From NCBI GenBank assembly GCA_051745835.1, contig JBNJEL010000001.1, forward strand, positions 1 to 53,335: a DNA stretch of 53,335 nt, in the 5' to 3' direction. Of this stretch, positions 16,434-25,382 are shown in pieces; positions within the stretch are counted from its first letter, which is position 1, and each line of letters begins with the position of its first letter. The notes under the pieces were generated by a model. It was not told the origin of the DNA. It searched no databases and saw only the letters and a list, made by a program, of their open reading frames with translations. Source of the DNA: JBNJEL01 sp051745835 (GTDB lineage: Bacteria > Bacillota > Halanaerobiia > Halobacteroidales > Acetohalobiaceae). The position numbers and the translations under genes are program-made.

Positions 16434-17384
16434 TTATTCAGCAAAGACATGATCGCCAATTCTTACTAAAGTTCTTCTGTTTGACAGCCACCACATTGTC
16501 TTAGCAGTCTGAGGATTATAAAAGTATAGAGCACCTCGTGAAGGGTCTTGTCCAGATAAAGCATTCTTAGCAGCACGATAAGATTTTTGTGTTGGTTGAC
16601 GATTAATTGTGCCATCACTTACAACACTAAACTGTCCCGATTGATAGATTACGTCGCGAATAGCATCAGGAAATTGTCGACTTAAAACTCGATTCAAGAC
16701 TACAGCTCCTACTGCTACTTGTCCAATAAATGGTTCTCCTCTAGCTTCAGCGCTAATTAAACGTGCCAGCAAGCTAAGTTCTCTTTGCGAAATAGTTTTA
16801 GAAAGAACCTCTTTAGGACTTAAATTATTAATCGGTAAAGCTAGCTTATCATCTAATCTAATGACTGTTTCTTCTTTTAGATCATTTAATTTACGAATAA
16901 CAGCTACTGTAGTATTAAACTCTTGAGCTAACTCATAGAGAGTATCACCAGGCTTAACATAGTAATCTAAAGTACGCAGCTGCGACAGGTCAACCTCAGC
17001 ACTAGAATCCTGACTAATCTTAACTACAATTTCCTCTTGTTTTAACTGATTAATAGCAAAATTTTGATCCGAATTATTGCGCAGCTTAGCTAATAATTTC
17101 CTATCAAATTGATAAGACTTGTTTTTCTCTTGATTAATTTCCGTCTGATGATTATAAGGAATTACTAATTTATCTCCAGTTCTAATACTTTCATTATTGA
17201 GATTATTTGTTTTTCGCAACTGCTGAACAGAAACTCCAAATTGATTAGCAATCTCATAAAGCGAGTCACCTGTACTGACTTTATAATGTAATTTAAACTG
17301 CGGTGCAGCTAAATTAACTCCAGTTATTAAGATCAAAATACAGATTAGACTAAAAAAAGTATAACCCCACCTCTTATAACACAT
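16434..17384 (-). CDS. LysM-LysM-SleB spore cortex-lytic-type cell wall hydrolase
   Basis: A 316-aa exported enzyme with a signal peptide (about residues 8-27), two LysM peptidoglycan-binding repeats (about 34-77 and 136-181, each with GDSLYE/GDTLYE) and a C-terminal SleB-type hydrolase domain (about 200-316). The domain carries the catalytic Glu region (ISAEARGEP), VGAVVLNRV and ALYFYNP. By family it is a lytic transglycosylase acting on spore cortex or vegetative wall. GGGGGGAG precedes the ATG. Two LysM modules instead of the single binding repeat of Bacillus SleB are a variant architecture. Confidence 0.92.
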   Translation of the reverse strand: MCYKRWGYTFFSLICILILITGVNLAAPQFKLHYKVSTGDSLYEIANQFGVSVQQLRKTNNLNNESIRTGDKLVIPYNHQTEINQEKNKSYQFDRKLLAKLRNNSDQNFAINQLKQEEIVVKISQDSSAEVDLSQLRTLDYYVKPGDTLYELAQEFNTTVAVIRKLNDLKEETVIRLDDKLALPINNLSPKEVLSKTISQRELSLLARLISAEARGEPFIGQVAVGAVVLNRVLSRQFPDAIRDVIYQSGQFSVVSDGTINRQPTQKSYRAAKNALSGQDPSRGALYFYNPQTAKTMWWLSNRRTLVRIGDHVFAE

Positions 17385-17462
17385 ACCGCTCCCCCCTCAA
17401 TAAATGTTAACTAATAGTTCTACTTCGTGATTTAAAGGGTTAAATCCTGTCTTAACTTAAAA

Positions 17463-19958
17463 TTATTTAATCTCTTCTACTATTTTTTGATAATTAGCAG
17501 TTAATACCCTACAACCACGAGGTACAGAATTAAGAAAGGCACGACCATAACTCTTAGTTAATAACCGCTTATCAAGCACAATGACTGAACCACTATCCTG
17601 CTGAGATCTAATCAAACGACCAAATCCCTGCTTAAACTTAATTACAGCACGCGGCAACATATAATTTAGAAAAGCATTATCACCCCGCGCCTCTATCTCC
17701 TCTACTTTAGCCTCAATAATTGGATCGGTCGGTACTTGAAACGGCAGTTTCACAATTATTACCGCACTTAACTGCTCACCAGGAATATCAATTCCCTCCC
17801 AAAAACTAGCTGTACCAAAAATTACTGGAGCGGTACTTGTTTTAAAGTCCTGCACTAATAAGTGCCGTGACTTCTCACCCTGACGTAGTAACTGGAGATT
17901 ACTATCTTCTAACTCAGATTTGAGACGATAATAAAAACGTCCCAACATGCCATAAGAAGTAAACAACACTAAACTACGACCGCGATTAGCTAATAAAATC
18001 TTACGCAGTGCAGTCAAAGCCTGATTTAAAAAGTCATCCTCATAAGGTTCAGGCAAGTCATTAGTAATACCTAATAGCGCTTGTTGTTGATAATTAAATG
18101 GATCACCAGTCCGCAATTGAGCTACTAATTCATCATCAAGACCTAATCTATCCCTAATATAATCGAAAGATTGATCAACTGTTAAAGTAGCTGAAGTAAA
18201 GATAATAGAATCCATCTCTAACAGTAGATTATCACGAAATTCATCAACTATATTGATGGGAGCCGAACTTAGTGTAACATGGCTTTCACCTTGATTATCC
18301 TCTCGTACTTCTAACCAATTAACTGTCTCCTCCGGCGGCTCATTAATGATCAAATCGACTATCCGGGCTAAATACTTTGCACGATCCACCCGCGCTGTTA
18401 GATCAACCATTAGTCCTTCGTAGTTCTCTAATTTAGCTGTAGCTAATAGCTCTAAATCAACCCGCAGACTATCTAACTTCTTACTGAGTTGATTTAAAGA
18501 GAGTAACAAATTATCAGCTTCTTCTCTAACCTGCTGCCAACCTTCTAACTCTCTAACCTCAGACTTTAAGCGCAACTTCTGCTCATCATTTTGCACCTCA
18601 CCTTTAAACTCACTAACCAGATTAAAGAAGTTAGACGCCCGCTCTGTTACTTTCAATACTAATGGTTGTAAGATATTATCGATTAATCGTTGTAAATCTT
18701 CACGAGTATCCGGATCAATCTTATCCCGGGCTTGATTAATCTTAAATCTTAGTTCCATTAAGAAGCCTTTAATTCCCTGCTGTGTTTGATGATCATATAA
18801 TTGACGTAGAAACTTTGCAATTTGGTACTGACTAACCCGCGCTCCTAAGTAATTGGTAGCTACCTCTTCGATATTATGAGCTTCATCAAAAACAATATGT
18901 TGATAACGCGGTAAAACAGCTACCTCTAAATCCATTCCTTCTTCCTTTCGCACAGCAATATCAGAAAACAAGAGATGATGATTAACTACCAAAATATCAG
19001 CATCGATACTCTCGGCTCGAGCCTGAATAAAAAAGCAGTCTCCATAATATTGACAGTTACTATGTAAACAGGTATCACTCTCCGAAGCTACTCGTTCCCA
19101 AAGCGAAGAGGACGGTTGAAAAGCCAGTTCTGAACGACAACCACTCTTTGCTTGCTCTATCCACTCCAATAGTTGTAAATAAGATTCACGTTCTTGAGAT
19201 TCTAATACCTGATCAGCTATCTGCTGTAAGCTATAGAGCTTTCTAAGACAGATATAATTTCGTCTTCCTTTAACTAAAACTGCTTTAAAATCAAAATCGA
19301 GCACCTTCTCTAAGAGCGGAATATCTTTATTAATTAACTGTTCTTGTAGATTAATCGTATTAGTCGAAATTACCACTCGCTCATCATTCTCTACCGCCCA
19401 GTAGATACTGGGAATTAAATAGGCTAAGGACTTACCTGTTCCCGTTCCTGCTTCCACTAATAGATGAGTCTGACGATTAAATGCTTTAGCAACTACTTCT
19501 GCCATAATCTGTTGCTGACGGCGATATTCATAAGAAGCTAAGATACGATCTAATGAGTTATCTGCAGCAAAGATCTGACTAATCTCTGCTACATCTAATT
19601 CACTACTTTCGCCAGTTAGTATTGGTTCGACCACTACATAAAGATCATCAACTCGATTATTAGTAATCATAAACCCAATGCTCTGCGCTCCAAACTTAGC
19701 TGCTAAGTTAAGGTCAGCCTCAGATGGTTCTAAATTACCGCTGGGATGATTATGAATCACTACTTCTGACGGCTTTAATTTAGCTGCCGGCACCGGTACA
19801 GCTTTCTTATTACCACGTGCTACCACCTCAATCTCATCAATTAATTCATCATCACGATTAATCCGTCCAATACAGTATACCTCTTGTCCCTGTGCTTCCT
19901 TAATCTCAGCTGTTAAATTAGCTGCTGCCTCAGAAGTAAAATAATCCTTAATCTCCAT
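17463..19958 (-). CDS. JAB/RadC-like domain fused to DinG-family ATP-dependent helicase
   Basis: An 831-aa protein. Residues about 1-115 form a RadC/JAB-like domain with a complete JAMM zinc signature: H69, H71, S79 and D82 in VIHNHPSGNLEPSEAD. A DinG/XPD-type superfamily 2 helicase follows: Walker A EAGTGTGKS (171-179), four-cysteine iron-sulphur region (CLRKLY, SGCRS, DTCLHSNCQYYGDC), DEAH (VFDEAHN), and late motifs GTASFWEGIDIPGE and QGFGRLIRSQQD. DinG enzymes unwind DNA with 5'-3' polarity, including R-loops and damaged forks. Bacillus DinG has an exonuclease domain at the same end, so the JAB domain is a replacement there. Adjacent nfo supports a DNA repair role. Confidence 0.92.
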   Translation of the reverse strand: MEIKDYFTSEAAANLTAEIKEAQGQEVYCIGRINRDDELIDEIEVVARGNKKAVPVPAAKLKPSEVVIHNHPSGNLEPSEADLNLAAKFGAQSIGFMITNNRVDDLYVVVEPILTGESSELDVAEISQIFAADNSLDRILASYEYRRQQQIMAEVVAKAFNRQTHLLVEAGTGTGKSLAYLIPSIYWAVENDERVVISTNTINLQEQLINKDIPLLEKVLDFDFKAVLVKGRRNYICLRKLYSLQQIADQVLESQERESYLQLLEWIEQAKSGCRSELAFQPSSSLWERVASESDTCLHSNCQYYGDCFFIQARAESIDADILVVNHHLLFSDIAVRKEEGMDLEVAVLPRYQHIVFDEAHNIEEVATNYLGARVSQYQIAKFLRQLYDHQTQQGIKGFLMELRFKINQARDKIDPDTREDLQRLIDNILQPLVLKVTERASNFFNLVSEFKGEVQNDEQKLRLKSEVRELEGWQQVREEADNLLLSLNQLSKKLDSLRVDLELLATAKLENYEGLMVDLTARVDRAKYLARIVDLIINEPPEETVNWLEVREDNQGESHVTLSSAPINIVDEFRDNLLLEMDSIIFTSATLTVDQSFDYIRDRLGLDDELVAQLRTGDPFNYQQQALLGITNDLPEPYEDDFLNQALTALRKILLANRGRSLVLFTSYGMLGRFYYRLKSELEDSNLQLLRQGEKSRHLLVQDFKTSTAPVIFGTASFWEGIDIPGEQLSAVIIVKLPFQVPTDPIIEAKVEEIEARGDNAFLNYMLPRAVIKFKQGFGRLIRSQQDSGSVIVLDKRLLTKSYGRAFLNSVPRGCRVLTANYQKIVEEIK

Positions 19959-19975
19959 TCATCATCACCCCAATC

Positions 19976-20812
19976 TTACTCTACTAATCCCCGCAGAGTC
20001 TTTAAATTTAACTCATCATCACCATGTTCATCAACCGGTGTCTCTAAAATAAATATCTTATCCGCTAACGCTGGTCGATTGATTAAATACTTAAAGCCTT
20101 CAAGTCCAATCTCACCCTGTCCAATATGATAATGACGATCTTTATGATTGCCTAATTCACCCTTCGAATCATTAACGTGTAGTACCGGTAAATTCTCTAA
20201 ACCAAAAGTATCGTCAATCTCAACTAATAATTGATCAATGCCTGATTTAGTTCTTAGATCATAACCCGCAGCAAAAGCATGGCAGGTATCTAAACAGACT
20301 CCTACCTGATCTAAAGAGATGCCTTCTACCATCTGTAGTAGTTCACTCCAGTTTTGACCAATCTCTGTTCCTGCTCCTGCTACATTCTCTAATAACAACT
20401 TAGTCTCTGGCTCTACATCAGCTAAAATCTCCTGTAAAGCTTGGTTAATCCGCTTAATACCTGCTTCTACTCCTGAACCAGTATGATTACCAGGATGGAA
20501 GACTACATAATCAATTCCTAAGCGATCAGCTCGTCTAATATCATCTTTAAGCGAAGCCTTAGATTTCTGATATAATTCATCTTTAGGTGTAGCTAGATTT
20601 GTTAGATAATTAGCATGAACAATGGTAGCTAATGACTCCAACTCACTTCTTTTCGTTGCAAACTGCTCTACAGCTTCAGCAGTTAAAGATTTCCCGCTCC
20701 AACCGCGCGGGTTCTTAGCAAAGAGCTGTACAGCATCTGCTCCCAACTCCTCAGCTCGCTTAACTGACTTATCCACTCCACCGCTAATTGAAAGATGTGC
20801 TCCTGTTTTCAT
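19976..20812 (-). CDS. nfo: Endonuclease IV (AP endonuclease)
   Basis: A 278-aa TIM-barrel, trinuclear zinc enzyme that cuts DNA 5' to abasic sites in base excision repair. Metal-ligand motifs are all present: HANYLTN, FHPGNHTGSG, LLENVAGAGTEIG, CLDTCHAFAAGYD, HVNDSKGELGNHKDRHYHIGQGEIG and ILETP. ATG at 20812 is preceded by GAGG at 8 bases; the GTG nine bases upstream lies in the Shine-Dalgarno. It is 17 bp before the DinG-type helicase gene, forming a two-gene repair unit behind pnp. Confidence 0.97.
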   Translation of the reverse strand: MKTGAHLSISGGVDKSVKRAEELGADAVQLFAKNPRGWSGKSLTAEAVEQFATKRSELESLATIVHANYLTNLATPKDELYQKSKASLKDDIRRADRLGIDYVVFHPGNHTGSGVEAGIKRINQALQEILADVEPETKLLLENVAGAGTEIGQNWSELLQMVEGISLDQVGVCLDTCHAFAAGYDLRTKSGIDQLLVEIDDTFGLENLPVLHVNDSKGELGNHKDRHYHIGQGEIGLEGFKYLINRPALADKIFILETPVDEHGDDELNLKTLRGLVE

Positions 20813-20862
20813 CTCTGTCACCTCATTTTAGAATAAATGTTCGATAGCAAGAGTTTAAAAAA

Positions 20863-20891
20863 ACATAAACTAGATTAACTCCAGTTTATGT
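20863..20891 (-). terminator. Terminator of rpsO-pnp
   Basis: A 9-bp stem (ACATAAACT, 20863-20871, with AGTTTATGT, 20883-20891) followed on the minus strand by seven T, about 35 bases past the pnp stop. Confidence 0.88.
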
Positions 20892-20926
20892 CAAAAAGAA
20901 AGGAAGAATAGATAAAAGAAAATTAT

Positions 20927-23050
20927 CTATTCTTCATCATCTTCTTTTGCTTCTTTATCCGCTAATGCCTCTTGGCGCGAAAGATTAATTCGATTCTTAT
21001 CATCTATCTCTGTCACTTTAACTAATATCTTATCACCAACAGCTAATAAATCTTCTACCTTATCAACATGGTAATCAGCTAATTCAGAGATATGAACTAA
21101 GCCTTCCTTACCCGGTAGAATCTCTACAAAAGCACCAAAGTGAGTCGTACGCTTAACCTTACCGAGATAAATCTTGCCTACCTCTACCTCTTCGGTCATC
21201 TTTTCGATCATCTTCTTCGCTTGCTGTCCGCTCTCTTGATCATCAGCAGCAATAAAGACAGTTCCGTCATCTTCAATATCAATCTTAACATCTGTCTCTT
21301 CAATAATCTTCTTAATCGTCTTACCACCGGGCCCAATTACATCACGAATCTTATCAGGATCGATCTCTAAAGTCATAATACTTGGAGCATATGGTGATAA
21401 CTTTTCTCTAGATTCTGGCAACTCCTTTAACATCTCATTTAAGATATGAAGTCTACCTTCACGCGCCTGTTCTAAGGCTGGTTCTAATACATCTCTAGAG
21501 ATACCACGAATCTTAAGATCCATCTGTAAAGCTGTAATTCCATCTTTGGTACCAGCGACCTTAAAGTCCATATCACCATTAAAGTCTTCAATACCTTGAA
21601 TATCAGATAAGATTGTTACCTCATCATCCTCTTTCATTAGTCCCATTGCAATACCTGCTACTGGTTTCTTAATCGGTACACCAGCATCCATTAAAGCTAA
21701 TGTACTACCGCAGATACTCGCTTGAGAAGTAGAACCATTAGATTCTAAAACTTCAGAGACTAATCGTAGAGTATAAGGAAAGTCATCATGTTCAGGTATC
21801 ATCGGTCTTAAAGCTCGTTCACCTAAAGCACCATGTCCAATTTCTCGTCTTCCTGGCCCTCTAATTGGACCCGTCTCACCTACACTAAAGGATGGGAAGT
21901 TATAGTGATGCATGTAGCGCTTCGATTCTTTACTCTCTAATCCATCTAAGACCTGTTCATCACCTACAGCACCTAACGTAGCTACTGTCATTACCTGTGT
22001 CTGACCGCGAGTAAAGATACCAGAACCATGAGCTCGTGGTAAAGTTCCTACTTCGCACCAGATTGGTCGAATCTCATCTACACTACGCCCATCAATTCTT
22101 CGACCTTCCTCTAAGACTAAATTACGTATTGTCTCTTTCATCATCTGTTCGAGAGTATCATCAACAACTTTTAGTTTTTCTTCTTGGTCTTCATCAGCAC
22201 TAAACTCTTCAGCAAAGTACTCTTTAGTTTCTTCCTTAACTGCATCTACCTTATTATCGCGTTCCAATTTATCTTTAGTTGTTAATGCCTCTTTGAGATC
22301 ATCTCCAACATAATCTCTTACTGCTTTTTCTGTTGCTTCATCTTCAACTGTAACTAACTCTAAGTCTGCTTTTTCCTTGCCGATCTCAGCAACCATTTCA
22401 TTCTGTAAATCAATAATTTCCTGCACCTTACTTTGGCCAAACTCAATTGCTTCAATCATCCGTTCTTCAGTTACTTCATCTGCTCCAGCTTCAACCATCA
22501 CTACCCCTTCTTGGTGACCTGCAACTATTAAATCTAAATCACTATCTGTTTGCTCTTCTACCGTTGGATTAACCACTAACTCATCATCCACTATTCCAAC
22601 ATTAACGCCACCAATTGGACCTTCAAATGGTATATCAGAGATACTTAACGCCGCTGAAGCACCAATCATTGCTGCTACTTCTGGGGAATTGTCATTATCA
22701 ACTGATAATACAGTTGCTACTACCTGTACATCATGTCTTATACCTTTCGGAAATAAAGGTCGCAGCGGACGATCAATTAATCGCGAAGCTAATGTAGCTG
22801 CTTCACTAGGTTTTCCTTCTCGCTTAATAAATCCACCCGGAATCTTTCCTACAGAGTAAAGACGCTCTTCATAATTGATCATTAATGGAAAGTAATTAAT
22901 TCCAGGACGAGGATCAGACATTGTAGCTGTTACTAAAATAACTGTATCGCCATAACGAACCATGACTGAACCATTAGCCTGTTGAGCCAACTTGCCAGTC
23001 TCTAAAGTTAATTCTCTACCACCGAGTTCAATCTGCCATTCTTTCTGCAT
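20927..23050 (-). CDS. pnp: Polyribonucleotide nucleotidyltransferase (PNPase)
   Basis: A 707-aa phosphorolytic 3'-5' exoribonuclease. Two RNase PH domains flank an alpha-helical domain; the second holds the catalytic region (about residues 480-500, DFNGDMDFKVAGT). A KH domain (about 555-612, IRDVIGPGGKTIKKI) and an S1 domain (about 620-690, GAFVEILPGKEGLVHISE) complete the normal architecture, ending in an acidic tail. AAAGGAG precedes the ATG by 9 bases. It follows rpsO, separated by a hairpin, the same arrangement as in many bacteria. Confidence 0.97.
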   Translation of the reverse strand: MQKEWQIELGGRELTLETGKLAQQANGSVMVRYGDTVILVTATMSDPRPGINYFPLMINYEERLYSVGKIPGGFIKREGKPSEAATLASRLIDRPLRPLFPKGIRHDVQVVATVLSVDNDNSPEVAAMIGASAALSISDIPFEGPIGGVNVGIVDDELVVNPTVEEQTDSDLDLIVAGHQEGVVMVEAGADEVTEERMIEAIEFGQSKVQEIIDLQNEMVAEIGKEKADLELVTVEDEATEKAVRDYVGDDLKEALTTKDKLERDNKVDAVKEETKEYFAEEFSADEDQEEKLKVVDDTLEQMMKETIRNLVLEEGRRIDGRSVDEIRPIWCEVGTLPRAHGSGIFTRGQTQVMTVATLGAVGDEQVLDGLESKESKRYMHHYNFPSFSVGETGPIRGPGRREIGHGALGERALRPMIPEHDDFPYTLRLVSEVLESNGSTSQASICGSTLALMDAGVPIKKPVAGIAMGLMKEDDEVTILSDIQGIEDFNGDMDFKVAGTKDGITALQMDLKIRGISRDVLEPALEQAREGRLHILNEMLKELPESREKLSPYAPSIMTLEIDPDKIRDVIGPGGKTIKKIIEETDVKIDIEDDGTVFIAADDQESGQQAKKMIEKMTEEVEVGKIYLGKVKRTTHFGAFVEILPGKEGLVHISELADYHVDKVEDLLAVGDKILVKVTEIDDKNRINLSRQEALADKEAKEDDEE

Positions 23051-23103
23051 TTACCAACGCTCCTTTAATTACTAGTATGTACTACTAAAGCTTTTTCTAA
23101 AAT

Positions 23104-23131
23104 TTAAGAGCGGGAAAATCCCCGCCCTTAA
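23104..23131 (-). terminator. Hairpin between rpsO and pnp
   Basis: A GC-rich 11-bp stem (TTAAGAGCGGG with CCCGCCCTTAA; one G-U in minus-strand RNA) 9 bases past rpsO, followed by ATTTTAG. It probably acts as a partial terminator or RNA processing site that sets the rpsO to pnp ratio. Confidence 0.8.
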
Positions 23132-23140
23132 TTGTCTAAC

Positions 23141-23407
23141 TTAACCTCTTAAACCTAAGTCAGCTACTAATTCTCGATAAATTTCAATATCATTATCTCT
23201 AAGATACTCTAATAATCTTTTACGCTTACCTACTTTTTTAAGTAGACCTCGTCTAGAATTATGATCCTGCTTATGATCTTTTAAGTGCTCAGTTAACTCC
23301 TCAATTTGAGCAGTTAATAGAGCAATCTGTACTTCAGAAGAACCAGTATCATTCTCATGACGTCCATATTTATCAATAATTGCTTGTTTCTTCTCGTCAG
23401 CTAACAT
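23141..23407 (-). CDS. rpsO: 30S ribosomal protein S15
   Basis: An 88-aa all-helical primary 16S rRNA-binding protein of the small subunit. The sequence is diagnostic (DTGSSEVQIALLTAQIEELTEHLK, then HNSRRGLLKKVGKRKRLLEYL). A strong GGAGG lies 8 bases before ATG. It has its own sigma-A promoter inside the ribF-rpsO gap and a structured leader that could bind S15 for autoregulation. Confidence 0.98.
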   Translation of the reverse strand: MLADEKKQAIIDKYGRHENDTGSSEVQIALLTAQIEELTEHLKDHKQDHNSRRGLLKKVGKRKRLLEYLRDNDIEIYRELVADLGLRG

Positions 23408-23434
23408 CTAATTCACCTCCTATAATTATAATCG

Positions 23435-23481
23435 CCATCAACCAAGAAAAGCACTGGAGCAACGCCAATCCTAGTTAATGG
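23435..23481 (-). promoter_or_regulatory. Candidate S15 autoregulatory leader of rpsO
   Basis: In the rpsO leader, CCATTAAC (23474-23481) can pair with GTTGATGG (23435-23442) with one G-U, enclosing a region with GGATTGGCGTTGCTCCAG that can form inner helices. S15 leaders in Firmicutes are multi-helix elements bound by the protein. The helix is seen; binding is inferred. Confidence 0.4.
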
Positions 23482-23497
23482 TTCACATCACTATTTA

Positions 23498-23526
23498 ATT
23501 TTAACATACAGAATTTAAATTGTAAA
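23498..23526 (-). promoter_or_regulatory. Sigma-A promoter of rpsO-pnp
   Basis: TTTACA (-35, 23521-23526), 17-base spacer, TAAAAT (-10, 23498-23503), directly after the ribF stop codon. Confidence 0.8.
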
Positions 23527-23527
23527 C

Positions 23528-24457
23528 TCATTTATTACTTTCTAATACTTCTCGAGCAGCAGCTACATCTTTTTCTATCTGATCTACTAAGGCTTCCTGA
23601 TTATCAAACTTCACTTTATCCCGCAGCCGCTTAACAAACTCTACTTCAAGCTGTTGATGATAAATATCAGCATCAAAATCAAAGATATTAACTTCAATAC
23701 TAAACTCCTGCTTAGCAAATGTAGGACGAGAACCTAAGTGAGCTACTCCTAGATACTTCTCACCAGCTAGATAAACATAGACAGCATAGATACCAGACTT
23801 AGGAATTACATAATCGATAATTGGATCTAAATTAGCTGTAGGAAAACCTAACTTGCGTCCACGCTGATAACCTTTAACTACTTCTCCAATTAATGAATAA
23901 TTGCGAGTTAAAAACTTCTTCACTTGTGCTACCTTACCCTCGCGAATTAAACTGCGAATATAAGTACTGCTCACTATCTGTCCATCAATTGTAATGGGGC
24001 TAACAATCTCAACCTCAAATCCAAACTCGGCACCTAACTCCTTTAACTTATCAGCTGTACCTAATCCGCGGTAACCAAACCGAAAGTCCTCACCGATAAT
24101 AACTCGCTGTACATTAATCTGCTCTACTAGATACTGCTCTACAAAATCTCTAAATTCTAACTGAGCAAAGTCAGTAGTAAACTCAGCTAAATAAACTCGA
24201 TCCAATCCTAAGCGATTAAGAATTTGAGATCTCTGCTGCCAATTAGTAATTAAAGGCGGGGATTGTTGAGCATCAATTACACTTAACGGATGAGAAGTAA
24301 AACTAAATAGCACACTTCGATAATCTAATTGATCAGCTGTAGTAATTACCCGCTTAATTAAGTGCTGATGACCATAGTGAATACCATCAAATGCTCCTAG
24401 AGTAATTACTACAGGACTCGAATCTCTTGTAAGTTGGTCTAGCTTAATTAGTTCCAT
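23528..24457 (-). CDS. ribF: Bifunctional riboflavin kinase / FMN adenylyltransferase
   Basis: A 309-aa enzyme that makes FMN and FAD from riboflavin. The N-terminal nucleotidyltransferase domain carries LGAFDGIHYGHQ (20-31) and GEDFRFGYRG plus SSTYIRSLIREG; the C-terminal kinase domain carries GRKLGFPTANL and the EVNIFDFD stretch. Length is normal. AAAGGGG lies 8 bases before ATG, and it starts 13 bp after the truB stop, in the conserved truB-ribF order. Confidence 0.97.
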   Translation of the reverse strand: MELIKLDQLTRDSSPVVITLGAFDGIHYGHQHLIKRVITTADQLDYRSVLFSFTSHPLSVIDAQQSPPLITNWQQRSQILNRLGLDRVYLAEFTTDFAQLEFRDFVEQYLVEQINVQRVIIGEDFRFGYRGLGTADKLKELGAEFGFEVEIVSPITIDGQIVSSTYIRSLIREGKVAQVKKFLTRNYSLIGEVVKGYQRGRKLGFPTANLDPIIDYVIPKSGIYAVYVYLAGEKYLGVAHLGSRPTFAKQEFSIEVNIFDFDADIYHQQLEVEFVKRLRDKVKFDNQEALVDQIEKDVAAAREVLESNK

Positions 24458-24470
24458 ATTAAGATCCCCT

Positions 24471-25382
24471 TTAACAAAAGAGTCTAACTGGCTTGAATAG
24501 ATTATTCTCTGTCTCTAAGTTATATTTAAAACGATAGATACCCCAAAACTCATCTTCAGGGCTATAAACTCTAACTAAGTCATCATAAGTTAACTTGCCT
24601 TTAATTTGGGCTACATCCTCTAACTTAAATGTAGCTCCATTATTAACTAATTTATAAAGTTTGGGCTCAATTCTCACTTTCGTCAAGTCTTGTAATACAT
24701 AATCAAGCGGTAATAAGAGATCATCTAACCTCTCTTCCTCTTTAGCTGTAGCTAATTCAGTTAAAGTGTTACTATCTGCTACAGTAAAAGAACCTACTCT
24801 CGTACGTGACAGGAAGGTTAGATAAGCCCCCGGGCCTAATTGATCTCCTATATCTGCAGCTAAAGTTCTAATATAGGTTCCTTTAGAACAGCTAACTCTA
24901 AATTTGACAATCGGCAGCTTAATCTCTAATAATTCCAAATCATAAATTTCAACCTGCCGCGGCTCACGTTCAACCTCTTTTCCTTCCCGGGCTAACTCAT
25001 ATAATCGTTTACCATTATGTTTAAGGGCTGAATACATCGGAGGAATCTGCTCAATCTTTCCTCTGAATTCAGCCACCACTTCTTCTATCTCCGCTCTTGT
25101 AAAGTCAGGCACCTCTGCAGTAGCAGTAACCTCTCCTTCACCGTCTAAAGTATCAGTTTGTACACCTAACTTAAGCTCTGCTTGATACTCTTTTGACTCA
25201 TCAGTAATAAAGCGCGCTACCTTAGTTGCTCGACCAACACAGATAGGCAGCACACCCTCAGCTTTAGGATCTAAAGTTCCAGTATGTCCTACTTTTCTAA
25301 GATCTAATATCTTTCTAACTTTAGCTACCATATCAAAGGAGGTTAATCCTTGTGGTTTATATAGGTTTAAGATGCCCTTCAT
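24471..25382 (-). CDS. truB: tRNA pseudouridine(55) synthase
   Basis: A 303-aa pseudouridine synthase that modifies U55 in the T-loop of tRNAs. The catalytic Asp is D38 in GHTGTLDPKAEGVLP, with the family start LNLYKPQGLTSFD and later CSKGTYIRTLAADIG. The start ATG overlaps the stop of nrnA (ATGA), with only a weak GGTGAG upstream, so translation is probably coupled to nrnA. Confidence 0.97.
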   Translation of the reverse strand: MKGILNLYKPQGLTSFDMVAKVRKILDLRKVGHTGTLDPKAEGVLPICVGRATKVARFITDESKEYQAELKLGVQTDTLDGEGEVTATAEVPDFTRAEIEEVVAEFRGKIEQIPPMYSALKHNGKRLYELAREGKEVEREPRQVEIYDLELLEIKLPIVKFRVSCSKGTYIRTLAADIGDQLGPGAYLTFLSRTRVGSFTVADSNTLTELATAKEEERLDDLLLPLDYVLQDLTKVRIEPKLYKLVNNGATFKLEDVAQIKGKLTYDDLVRVYSPEDEFWGIYRFKYNLETENNLFKPVRLFC

